From the NCBI GenBank assembly GCA_903772945.1, contig CAICTM010000079.1:1-64000 (forward strand): a stretch of DNA of 64,000 bases. Reading direction: 5' to 3'. Position numbers and translations under genes: made by a program. The notes below the pieces were generated by a model that did no database searches, was not told where the DNA came from, and was given only the letters and a program-made list of their open reading frames with translations. Source of the stretch: Seminavis robusta (Eukaryota; Bacillariophyta; Bacillariophyceae; Naviculales; Naviculaceae). Shown piece by piece: positions 1 to 10,033 of the stretch (position 1 is the first letter of the stretch; the number at the start of each line of letters is the position of its first letter).

Positions 1-823
1 GCCAACGCACAAGGTCCTTACCACACAGACCGAGTCAAAAACAATGGCACTGTACGGCTCCGACATACTACCGCCAAAAGCGGCACAGTCTACCAACTTG
101 GAACATAAGGATTTTACACCCATACAAGGCCTGATCCCCTTGTAGGATTGCCATCGTGGACGCAATTTCTACATCCAATCTCCGGAGAGTGCCCCGCACT
201 TTAATTCATATGTTCTCCTTGGCGACTGATGTCGTGCCTTCCGTGACCCTGTCAGGCGAATGCAATACACGGCTCTTAGCCTTATTCGCGACTCGATCCT
301 AGATAGGGTCTGAGGTCGACTCATGACGTAGTCCTTCGCAATAGTCATTGAGACAGAATTCTCAATGCCGCCCTAGTCATACTAGGTTGATGATGAAACA
401 TCGCTCTAGAATTTAGCCACGTGGAGACTTCCACGCTACTAGATAAATTCTAGACGAATCTTCACGCGTTCCGTTTTGGGATCGTGGAGAGAGTAGGATT
501 GCTACCGCATCTACTCTATCACAACTTTACAGTTCTCCCGCGGGAGTTCAGATCTACGATCCTTTGATTGTGAATTTCTCTCGTTGATTAGTTTTTCATA
601 GCTTTCTAATCCTCTCATAACTTTCATTCTCTCAAACTCAAAACACTCGAAGATCTTTACACTAGCTTTTAGCGAGTGTGCACAACAAGATAACAAAACA
701 CAACAAGAAAAACAGTAACCACAAAAAATTCTTAAAACTAAAATGAAACATACAAAATTTGTTTTTGCTATGCCTACAGCAGGATCGCGCTGTAGGCTGG
801 GTACCACCACCAAGGCAGTTCGC
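1..823. other. Gene-free left edge with a long hairpin
   Basis: No supported gene is seen here. This is the 3' flank of the decayed recombinase gene on the minus strand. The clearest structure is a nested inverted repeat at 405-454, listed separately. The rest may be remnant element sequence, but nothing in it is recognised. Confidence 0.5.
405..454. repeat. Nested inverted repeat (hairpin)
   Basis: The arms TCTAGAATTTA (405-415) and TAAATTCTAGA (444-454) are perfectly complementary over 11 bp. Inside them a second pair, CGTGGA (420-425) and TCCACG (430-435), closes on a 4-nt loop. The structure lies about 370 bp past the end of the decayed recombinase gene, so it could mark an element end or a 3' processing structure. 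That role is an inference. Confidence 0.6.
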
Positions 824-3107
824 TCAACGCAAGCGTGGGTGGAAGCCGGTGGCTGATTCTTCTTGTCTGCTTGAACTTGTTGATGATCTGGGTGACGTAA
901 GCCACCCGTAGGTGGCATAGATGCGGTCGACCGCAGCCCTCCAATCGAAGCCCTTCGCCATCAACCGAATCACACAGTCCCACACATGCTTGCGGCGGCA
1001 GAACTTGTCCTTGACGCGGCCGCGCTCACGAGCAGTGAACTCGCAAGCCGCCTTGTTGCCATTCAGCCCTTGATCCACTCGTCCCACAGCTCGTAGAGGT
1101 TGAAAGGCTTCTTCGAAAGCTGGGCTGGCAGGGTAGCGGGTGTAGGGGCCCTTGCGGCAGGAGGACGGGCCAAACGCCCAGGACTCGGCGGTGGTGGTGT
1201 GGTGGTGGGGGAAGTCCTCCGCCCGCCGCAGCAGCCCACCGACGCCAGCTCCCGCAGCAGCACCACGACGCCAGCTCCACCGGCCGCACCAGGAAGAGGA
1301 AGCCTTGAGCACATTGCCACCACCCCTCGCGATCAACTGGAAGTGGTTGATCCTCCCAATATTCTTGTTCACGATGGCAATGTTGGTCGAGACATAGCCC
1401 CTCACGGAGCTGATGTCCTGTGCAAGAATCTGCTGGGCCTCCTCGATCGCCTGCTGAGTCCTATGTTGGAGAGCAAGCAATTGGTTGAGCTGTTCCATGT
1501 TGATACCACCAGGAGCACCTCCAACCAAGGCTCAGCACCAGCTTGGACCTGCGCGGTGGGAGCCATCTCAGTAATGTGCAAAGCATTGGCTACCTTGTAG
1601 ATTGTGAGAGGGATCTTGGCCACCGGGTTGTAGTCGGCCCCAGGATCCTCATCCAAAGTGTTCGAAGCTGGGCATACTCAGTCTGGATGCGGTTGCGAAT
1701 GTCTGCTGGCATCATATGCTCCAAGCCAGGCTCCATCGCGGCCCAAAGCAAGCGGGACCAAGTACCATCGGAAGGTGTTGGATGGGTCGTCAGCAAAGAA
1801 GTCACAAATCTTCGGACAGACATGCTCGCCAATGAACCCATGGTCAACACCGCTGTCAATCTTGATCGAGTACTTGACGGGGCCTCCAATTGCAAGAGTT
1901 CCCGCAACCTTGGCGTCGGTTGGCAACTGTTCCAGCCCAATGTAGACATGGACAATATGGCCGTTCTTCTCGCCCTTCCAGCGACCACGAGTCTCATTCT
2001 CGGCTTGGGTGATGCCACACTCGGCTGCATAGGTTGGAGGCAGCTTGCGAAGACTGTGGGTACCGAGGCTACCCTGGACTTGCTTGGCCAGCTCCACAAA
2101 CTCAGATCCTTCCAAGCCTTCTTCAAGACGCGTTGTACCAGGCGTTGACTCGATCTGGCTCCGTCTCGATGTTGGTCTCGATGAGCTCTTCGTCGTTGTC
2201 CAGAGCCTCGATGGCAGCAAGGAATGCTTCTTCATCGTCAACACGGTAGTGCCCAAACAAAAACTTGGGATCTCCATGTCCCCTCTCAAGCCGAGTCTCG
2301 ATCCAAATAGCAAGGAAACCAGAGTGCAGAAATCCGGGTCGCGGCACCCAAGATAATCTGGTCAGGACAATTGCGCTCCTCCTGGACGTCTTGCTCCAGG
2401 ATACCTTGGTTTGGAGAGCGAAGTTTGGAAACTTGGAGTGGCTGCGGAAGTCCATAGTCTCCATGTTGGTCAGATCGTCAGTGCGACCAATCATGTGGAA
2501 CTGAAGCTTCATCATGGTGGGAGTCTTGATCGTGAGGTCAATGTTGGCACCTCCATCACGCTCCAGGATCCGAATGTCTTGCGGAATTCTCGAAGCTTGA
2601 GATCCCTCTTGGCATTGGAAGGAACGCCCTGCTTCCTGACCTCGCCTTCTTCACGCTTTGATCACTTCTTGACTTCGTGGAGCGAGTTGGATTCCCAACA
2701 TTGGGACCAACCGCCCATGGTGCGTGCTTGTTGGGATGGAAGTAGCTGATGGCTTTCTTGTACTGATCAAGAGTGGAGGATCTCCTGTGGGTGGGACGAT
2801 CATTGGGACCAGGATTGGTCTTTCCATAGGCAAGGAAGTTGAGGAACTGGGCGACATCAGTGGGTGTAATGGCAAGGAACTGGTTCTGAAGAACAAAAAA
2901 TGAAGAAGATGGACCATGGGTGAGTTACCGATCAGCGAAAGGAGGATCGGCGAAATGACAGATTTGGCGAGAACATACCTGCGTGAAACCTTGCTGCCCG
3001 TCGTAATGGCAGCGATGCTTCCATGACATGAACCTGGCGACCATAGGCCGTAGGTTTGTGTGAGGGTCTTGCGGGCCCTCGCCATTGTGGTGAGCGATAA
3101 CAAACAA
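824..3107 (-). pseudogene. Decayed Crypton-like tyrosine recombinase with GCR1_C-type tail
   Basis: Read right to left, the pieces follow the order of a diatom YR family. An N-terminal part ends in GFTQ (about 2979). A probable GTATGT...CAG intron follows (2886-2978). Next come a core-binding segment with KKAISYFHPNKHAPW (about 2710-2760), a segment with LQFHMIGRTDDLT, and the catalytic block with GTHSLRK (HxxR, about 2041-2063) and RGRWKG...VYIG. A coiled stretch around 1400-1500 is followed by a DNA-binding tail with ARERGRVKDKFCRRK, which resembles the GCR1_C domain of Crypton recombinases. The reading frame breaks at least at about 2645, 2580, 2330-2160 and 1075, so the gene is dead. No reverse transcriptase is present, which argues against DIRS-type elements. 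Family assignment is from motif memory. Confidence 0.7.
2886..2978 (-). other. Probable intron in the decayed recombinase
   Basis: On the minus strand the donor is CAG|GTATGT and the acceptor is TTCTTCAG. Removing 93 nt joins GFTQ directly to NQFLAITPTDV, which restores the expected core-binding domain. A spliced recombinase fits long residence in a eukaryotic nuclear genome. Confidence 0.55.
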
Positions 3108-4181
3108 AAGAGCAAGAGTAACAAAATAGCGAGCAATTTCAGCATAGCTATCGCTGTTAAAGTGCTGTATCGGAATTTATGAGAGATTTGGAGAGGAAAT
3201 GAAGAGCCCACTCACTCCGACAAGAGGAAAATCCAACGGCCAACTCGGATCGTATGCCGTGATACGTCGGTTGAAATGAGAGGATGTTGCGCAGTTTACC
3301 CTCTCTCAGTGCTAAGAGAGGCATTCCAGACCCTTAAGTCTTTGAGTTTCGCGGAACGTTTGTGTGTGACTAGTTGTTCTTCGTACGATTGAGGTTGTAT
3401 TTTGGTAAAGATACTTAGGCGAAATGTTGTATTTTGGGGTTGCCGATGCAACTACCAATGCGATTCTGAGTAGTATGGATACCCTCAAATGACTGGTTTT
3501 CCCCGAGAAAATACTCTCAAAGTCTTTTATGTATTACCATACCCCAATAAAGCATAACCATACATAGCACTGATTGGGGGGAACCGGTCACTGCCGGCGC
3601 TAGTAAGACCTAGTAAGAGTACTCCCCAAGTCCCACCAGTCGATACAACTCCCCCTTTGCACATACCCTCTACTATGCTAGTAGGGTTGTATATTGGTAA
3701 TACGGTCCACGTATAGCAGATTGCACCGTGCAAGAAAATGAGATGCCAGTATTAGCCAATAACCTTGAAAATGAGTCGAGTCAGTCCGTAATTTATTTAT
3801 AGTAATCAATTAATGCTATGGTACCGGTATGATATCATACTTGTACGAGTGCCGGTACTACCGGTACAAGGGACAAGGGCATATTTGGGTGGATGCACAG
3901 TCGAAGTTGAGATTTAAGAAGATACCAGAGTCACTCTTATTTTTAGAAACGATGTCACGATGGCCAGCCGGAGACCAATGGGGCACATGTGTACACACAG
4001 ACGTCCTTAAGTAGCTGGCTCGTTGGAAGAAGATCAAACTCTTTCTTCTTGGCAGCGCTTTGGCAGGCTCCGTGCAGATCAAATTCTCACTCACGGCTCA
4101 CAATTCCAAAGCCCAACCACTTCAAAACAGAAGGAACGAACGAACAACTCAACAACAACTACTACCATCAAGCTCACCACC
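3108..4181. other. Gene-free spacer and upstream region of the VWD gene
   Basis: No supported gene is seen. A small hairpin (CTCTCT...AGAGAG) lies at about 3299-3321. Two TACCGGTA palindromes lie at 3822-3829 and 3859-3866. The last 40 bases before 4182 are almost free of G and rich in CAA and CAC, a leader type seen before several genes here. Confidence 0.5.
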
Positions 4182-5600
4182 ATGTTCACCAAGCTATCTC
4201 TCATTGCTGTTGGCCTCCTAGGCAGCCTGTCTCCCACAAGGGCTACTACACCTGTTATGTACGCTACACCTGTTACGTACACTTCGGATGCTGACAACAG
4301 TAACTTACCAATTCCACAACACCACTTTGCATCCCAAGGATCAACTGTCTCCAACATTTTCGTGGATGCATCCTTTACAATCTGCGACGTTGATGTTGCA
4401 GTGGACATCACCCACGCTAAAATGGGTGACTTGGAGCTTGATCTCACCTTTGATGTTGATGTGATTCGACTTCACCATCATGATTGTAATCACGTCAATG
4501 ATCTTGTTGTTATTTTTGATGACTCAAGTCAAAACAGTATTGATGGTGTTGATGGGTATGGGCTTGATGATGACGCCTATTACCTTTGTCCTCAAGATGG
4601 AATACATGTTCGACCAGAGCAGGCTCTTTCTACTTTCAATGGCCACCAAGCAACAGGTTACTGGACTCTTGATATCAATGATGATGGCTTTGGTGGGACA
4701 GGAGTACTTAATTCTTGGTCTGTGATCCTCACTCCTTGTGAACCAGACACTGATCGTAATGGAGCTGGCACACCCACTGACCCAGAACCAACTGACCCGG
4801 AACCAACTGACCCAGAACCAACCGAACCTATCACTGATGGAGCTGGACCAATCACTGATGGTGCTGGCACTGGTGACCCTCACTTCAAGTCCTGGGCTGG
4901 CAAGTGGTTTGATTTCCATGGAGAATGTGACTTGGTCTTTATCGACAGCCCCAAGTTTGGACATGGAACTGGATTGGTGATCCACATTCGAACCAAGGCT
5001 CGCTACCAGTACTCTTTCATTGAGTCTGCTGCTGTTCAAGTTGGAGACAGTGTCTTGGAGGTTGGTGAATATGGTAGCTACATGTTGGACAGCATCTCCA
5101 ATACAGAGCTGGACACAATGGCTGACAAGTACCCTGTCACCCACAAGAAGATCAACTCCAAGCAAAACATTTTCACTATTGAGCTTGGAGATGGAAACCA
5201 GATTGTTATTCAATCTTTCAAGGACCTTGTCAGTGTCAAGACTGTGGGTGCCAGCTTTGAAGAGTACATTGACAGCCAGGGTCTCTTGGGAGAGTTTGGA
5301 ACTGGCATGTGGCTTTCCCGCAATGGCACTGTCATGACAGATGCTGATGCCTTTGGCAATGAATGGCAAGTCCTTGAAACAGAACCCAAGCTCTTCCAGA
5401 CAAACAGATTCCCCCAGCACCCAGTGAAATGCAGTATGCCTGGCCCTGAAAGAGAAGGACGCCGCCGTCTTGGTGGATCCACCATTTCCATGGAAGCTGC
5501 AGAGAAAGTCTGTGAACACTGGGTCGCGTTGAAGGACCAGTGTGTCTTTGATGTTATGGCTGCTGAGGATTTGGAGCTTGCCGAAGCTGGAGCGTTCTAG
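4182..5600 (+). CDS. Secreted P-domain plus von Willebrand D-domain protein
   Basis: A 472-residue secreted protein. The chosen start has a CACCACCATG context and gives a clean signal peptide (MFTKLSLIAVGLLGSLSPTRA); an in-frame ATG at 4023 would hide it. Residues about 45-180 form a proprotein-convertase P-domain-like beta sandwich, with an FTICDVDVAVDI start and a closing WTLDINDDGFGGTG...SWSVIL. A linker of PEPTD repeats follows (about 199-214). From residue about 230 a VWD domain begins with GDPHFKSWAGKWFDFHGECDL. VWD proteins of this type are numerous in diatoms and are thought to act in adhesion or the extracellular coat; that role is inferred. No protease domain is present, so the P-domain is not part of a convertase. 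The gene is a single exon. Confidence 0.85.
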   Translation: MFTKLSLIAVGLLGSLSPTRATTPVMYATPVTYTSDADNSNLPIPQHHFASQGSTVSNIFVDASFTICDVDVAVDITHAKMGDLELDLTFDVDVIRLHHHDCNHVNDLVVIFDDSSQNSIDGVDGYGLDDDAYYLCPQDGIHVRPEQALSTFNGHQATGYWTLDINDDGFGGTGVLNSWSVILTPCEPDTDRNGAGTPTDPEPTDPEPTDPEPTEPITDGAGPITDGAGTGDPHFKSWAGKWFDFHGECDLVFIDSPKFGHGTGLVIHIRTKARYQYSFIESAAVQVGDSVLEVGEYGSYMLDSISNTELDTMADKYPVTHKKINSKQNIFTIELGDGNQIVIQSFKDLVSVKTVGASFEEYIDSQGLLGEFGTGMWLSRNGTVMTDADAFGNEWQVLETEPKLFQTNRFPQHPVKCSMPGPEREGRRRLGGSTISMEAAEKVCEHWVALKDQCVFDVMAAEDLELAEAGAF

Positions 5601-5773
5601 GGAACAATCCAGCTTTATTGGAATACATGAACTGTACTGCTGAGAGTGGTTTCTTCGCCGGCCCTGCTGGTGCTGTTGGAAACCACCTTGTTGTGAAGAG
5701 GCCAGAGCTTCCCCTTGAGTTTTCTTTTAAAGTTAGCACATTTATTTAGAACAATAAGACTACAACGGTATTA

Positions 5774-7601
5774 TTATTCGTCATCGTCCATGTAGGGCGA
5801 CCATGTCCACAGGTTGATGAGCCACTTTTCTCCTTTTGTCGGTGGAGCGGCGGAATGCTGCGAATAGTCATCAAAGTTTCCATCGGGTAGCTGTGAGTAA
5901 AAGAGGACCGCCTTTCCCGCCTGCGGCTTGACCTTGAGAGGCAGAAATGTTTCGGCATTTCTCCACCGGGGAAACGTGGTCTCTCCAGCTTCGAGACCTT
6001 CATGGTTCAGATACAGCAGGAGCGTTGAGAATCGGGCCTTTTGGTTCTTCTTCAAGTCTACGGTAGACATCATTGAAGGCGAGGCAAGGTAATGAAAGGA
6101 AAGTGTGTGATTGCAAACACAAATGAGTGATTGCAAACACAAATGAGTGATAGTCAGGACAAGGACGCCGTCACATAGATCTAATCAGGTTGTGCCATCC
6201 GATCTCGACGACGTACCTCTGTAGCCAAAATCTGTGCATGGGAAGTGCATGGGAAGTGCATGGGAAATGAAAGAACGAAAGAAGCGCGTCCATCAGTGAC
6301 AACGACCATGTTAGCTCCATCTTTAGATCATTGTCTCTTTCTCCAAAGCCACTACTAGTACGGTACATACCATGATGAGCCGTATATTCTTGTCCGGGAT
6401 CATAATGCACCAATTGCAATTGTTCTGCCAATGACTTTTTCTTTTTCAACTCATCATTACTATCTGTATGTTCCCGAAAGAGGGCTTCGTCAATGCGCAT
6501 CAGATCCGCTGCTCGTCGATAAATGGCATCAATGACGGGCGATTTCTCCCGTTTGAGCCATGAATTGAAACTGGTCCGGGTATCCGTCTTGACTTCGGCC
6601 GCTTGTCGCTTTTGGAGGTCTTTTTCGGAATTTCCCACGGTGGATCGTGACAATTCCATGCCCGTGGCAATTTGTAAAATGTGTTGGATTTCGGTGGCCG
6701 ACAAGAAATTGGGAATTTCCAAAACGCGAGGGGCCACGGACAAGACAGTCAATGTCATATTCAATTGGCTATCACGATCACGGTAATCGGTCAAGACGGG
6801 ATTTTGGTGACGTGCCGTGTCGTCTGTTGTCACGGGATTGAGCAACTGGGCGGGTGGTAATTGGGTAAAGTGTGTTTCCGGAGTGGTCACCCAGAATTGC
6901 TGTCCAAAATGGGTGACGGGCCAAATGAAATGTCGTGGTGGATCTCGCAAATAATTGGCGAGATAGGATCGTCCTGTGAATTGTTGATATTGTTCATGGA
7001 ATAGCAGGGTATCTCGCAATTGATCATATTGTTGGCGTTCGTGTGGCGCAAGTACTTGTTGCAAGGTTCGTTCAGTGGCGACGGGATCTTCCGGCCCTTC
7101 GACTCGATAGGGGTCATAGACCTGCAAATTTGCTTCGGCGGGTGAATCTCCAATGACGAATCGATGATACTCCGTGTCGTATTCGTCCGTGAGAATAAAG
7201 TTGTGACCGGGAAAAGAGGCAGTGCCGGCTTCGTGAAAGGGCAGCATGACACTCATTTGAACGGGTGGTTGGTTTTTGTCAAAGGGTACCCACTTGAGTA
7301 TGAGCCGTTTGTTGCTCATGTTGATGAATTTGACCGAAAAACCGTTGAATTTGGGAAACTCCACCTTGGTGGAAGCAGGAGGGTTTCCATTGTACATGGT
7401 ATTAACGTCGGGTTCCACATAGGCCCAAAAGGAACCTTGAGTGCCGCTGATATTGTACTGCATTTCTTGCAGACAGGGATCTCGTCGCTGGTGGGCATCC
7501 CGATTTTGTTGGTCCAAAGAACATGTCGTTGTTGTCGACTCGGCATCCAGGCAGGGAGCCAACGATAGCACCAGGAGTAAAACTGTCACATGCAGGAACA
7601 T
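5774..7601 (-). CDS. Secretory prolyl 4-hydroxylase-like 2-oxoglutarate dioxygenase
   Basis: A two-exon gene (exon 1 6371-7601, exon 2 5774-6057) of 504 residues. The start gives a signal peptide (MFLHVTVLLLVLSLAPCLDA). The C-terminal third is a P4Hc fold. Splicing GTATGT...CCGTAG turns the exon-1 end HHG into HHD, so the Fe ligands are H409 and D411, with H478 (SQHSAAPP) as third ligand and K488 for 2-oxoglutarate. The enzyme should hydroxylate prolines in secreted proteins in the ER. The N-terminal half (residues about 30-330) is unlike the peptide-binding region of animal P4H alpha and is not recognised. The intron (6058-6370) holds two short tandem repeats. The gene is divergent from the GT61-like gene, with about 310 bp between the starts. 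Confidence 0.88.
6106..6275. repeat. Two short tandem repeats inside an intron
   Basis: About two copies of a 20-bp unit (AAATGAGTGATTGCAAACAC) lie around 6106-6150. About three copies of an 11-bp unit (GTGCATGGGAA) lie around 6233-6270. Both fall in the intron of the prolyl hydroxylase gene and look like simple expansions. Confidence 0.7.
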
Positions 7602-7913
7602 GGTACTCTGAGTAGCCCACAAGCTAAGAGAGGGTTGTTGCTCAAGGGTGGTTGTAATAAGGTTCCAGTTTGTGCTCTTTGCACTTTGGCACTTGGCACC
7701 CACGATACCGGTATCTATGAGAACTCCTGAGACCGGGAAAGATCCGAAATTGGATCTCTTTGACACTTAACCCTTTTAGTCCATGATTGTAGATGAGAAT
7801 TAAGGAGTTTCGGAACCTACCCAACACCCAACACCCAAACCAAACCACCACACTTACCTTCGTGCTGCTGTTTGCTGTTGGTACAATCTCTGATGACATT
7901 ATAAGCTACCAAG
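7602..7913. promoter_or_regulatory. Shared divergent promoter region
   Basis: This spacer separates two genes transcribed away from each other, the prolyl hydroxylase (minus) and the GT61-like glycosyltransferase (plus). Both products act in the secretory pathway, so co-regulation is possible. No specific element is identified. Confidence 0.4.
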
Positions 7914-9774
7914 ATGGCCTCCACCACATTAAAACTATGCTATCGGTATAGTCCGTATATACTGTTATGGCTCTTCTTTCTGATTTTTCAAGTGATCCTC
8001 TTTGGCCGGCCTTCAGAGAAAGAGCCATCAAGACATGATACCCCGGCTGCAGCTGATACCACTAATACTGGAACCAATGACATGCGGTATCTCAAGGATA
8101 ATGCTGATCCTAACAACAACAACAACAACAACCTGACACGACCAAAGTCAGCAGACGCCCGGTTCAACAATGTAGATGTCTACTACCAAGAGGCTTCCAC
8201 TCTTAAGACTCTGCCAGTGTCAGATTACCATTGCGTGGGAAGAACCACAGCATCAATCAATAATAAGCAGGAACAAGCACTCTACGAAACCAACTACTCC
8301 TGGATGTTTCGATCCTGCCATTTTCAAAACCTATGTCTGGATACCCAAACGAAGGAGTTTCTTCTCATTGACGACTCCACTGATACTACGAATGAGACTA
8401 TTACCACGCCACCACAAGCAGTGGCCATGGGATCCATCAATCCTCGTTGGAGTGGACGAGGATACAACAAGGGATTTCACAAAGTCAAATGGTCCCCCAC
8501 CAAAATCACCACGGCCCAAATGCGACAAGCGTACAAGGGATACTATGCATTACCCGACCATGTCGTTCTCATTCCCTTTCATTCCATGGCCGCACACAAT
8601 GTCGGACATTTGATTTGGGATGACTTTTATCCCATTTTTACAGTCCTGCAACTCTTTGGATTGCTGTCCAACAATACTACTAATATAAGGCAAAAAATCT
8701 TGCCCATTCGATGGATAGTTCCCGACGACAATAATAATAACAAGAATCAGCTCTATGCCACTTGCGAAATGCAAAAGAAAAAGAGTCGACAATGTCAGGA
8801 AAACTATCAACGCTTTCTCCAGCCACTTCTGGGAGTCGATCCCCAAACATTTTCCACCACCAAGAATCTGCAATTGCAGCCAGTCGACAACGGTATGCTC
8901 TTGCAGTCCTCCCTGGTCTGCGCCAAACATGCCGTAGCAGGGATTGGAATGCTGTCGGATCATGGATTGAGAGATCATGGTAAGTACAGCCGTACTGCTC
9001 AATTAACTAATTGCATTGCAGGCTTGACCCGGACTAATCAGCAACTTTCTCGTTCTCATTCATTTATTCATAGGCTGGCTACTGGGAGATCCCCAAGCAG
9101 TACCTCACAACATTGGTCGAGGCTCCGTCTTTCGGGACTTTCGCGATTTCATGGTTCGCAACGTCCTCCAACAGACTCCACCACAACAATCTGCCACCTC
9201 AAACAACAACAACAACAACAACGACGACGACGACCCAGCCAATAATAATAACGACAACAACAAGAATACTGACTCGATCAACAGCCACAAACCACGCAAA
9301 ATTACCTTTTCCACGCACTCGTCAAAAGGGTTCGAACGAAGTCTGGGATTTGAAAATCAAACGGCGGCTGTCCAACGAGCACTCCTACATCATGTATCAG
9401 CCAATCATACTGCTAGTAATGAGATTGTGGTTCAGAATTTCACCATGAGAGACTTGACTATTGAAGAGCAGGTACAAGTGGCATTGGAGTCGGCCATTTT
9501 CGTCACAGTGTCGGGAGGAGGGGCCGTCACGGCCACCTTTTTGCCACCGGGATCCACCTTGATTGTATACTACCTGGAAGACGGTGGATTCGACTATTGG
9601 AATACCAGCTACACGTATACACCGGCACGGCTCGATTGGGATTTGCTCAACACTGCGGCTCACTTCCGAGTGCACTGGTTGCCCATGAAAACCATGAATC
9701 AGCCAGGAGACGTGAAACTCTTGGAGCAATTGGTCATGCATGAACTAGAGATTATGGGGCTTTTGGGACAATGA
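7914..9774 (+). CDS. GT61-like (DUF563) type II membrane glycosyltransferase
   Basis: Two exons (7914-8979 and 9074-9774) encode 588 residues. A GTAAGT...ATAG intron joins DHG to WLLGDPQ in phase. A short cytosolic tail is followed by one membrane anchor (residues about 12-32), the type II layout of Golgi enzymes. The catalytic region holds HNVGHLIWDDFYPIF (an HN..H...D motif) and, near the C-terminus, VTVSGGGAVTATFLPPGS, which matches the late GT61 block. GT61 enzymes transfer pentoses or GlcNAc to glycans; the donor here cannot be told. Asn-rich low-complexity runs lie at residues about 65-75 and in exon 2. Several N-glycosylation sequons are present. Confidence 0.78.
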
Positions 9775-10033
9775 GGTCAGGACGCGACGAGCAATACCCA
9801 ACCGTAAGTTTAGATCTTTGTATCTTTTCACGGTCATTGCCTCCTCGTCTCGGATAGACCTGGGCTCCGTCTTTGTTCGATGATTGCCACTGTCTTTGTT
9901 CCGGGGAAGCGCAGAAGCAAGTTTGCAGAACAGAGCAGGAAACGAAAGCTACTGAAGAAACAAGGAATCCAAAAGTCTTTCAACATCATTGCAACAACAA
10001 CAAACATTTTTGATCCCGCAGCTCTAGAACACC

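Noticed and set aside
1100-1600. Long plus-strand frame opposite the decayed recombinase
   Set aside because: It is the antisense shadow of the GCR1_C-like and coiled-coil parts; the minus-strand translation carries the conserved motifs.
4524-5519. 331-residue minus-strand frame
   Set aside because: It is antisense to the P-domain/VWD gene, which has a signal peptide and two recognisable domains.
5601-5740. Apparent coding continuation past the VWD stop (CTAESGFFAGPAGAVG)
   Set aside because: The VWD protein already ends as expected and no splice site joins the extension in phase.
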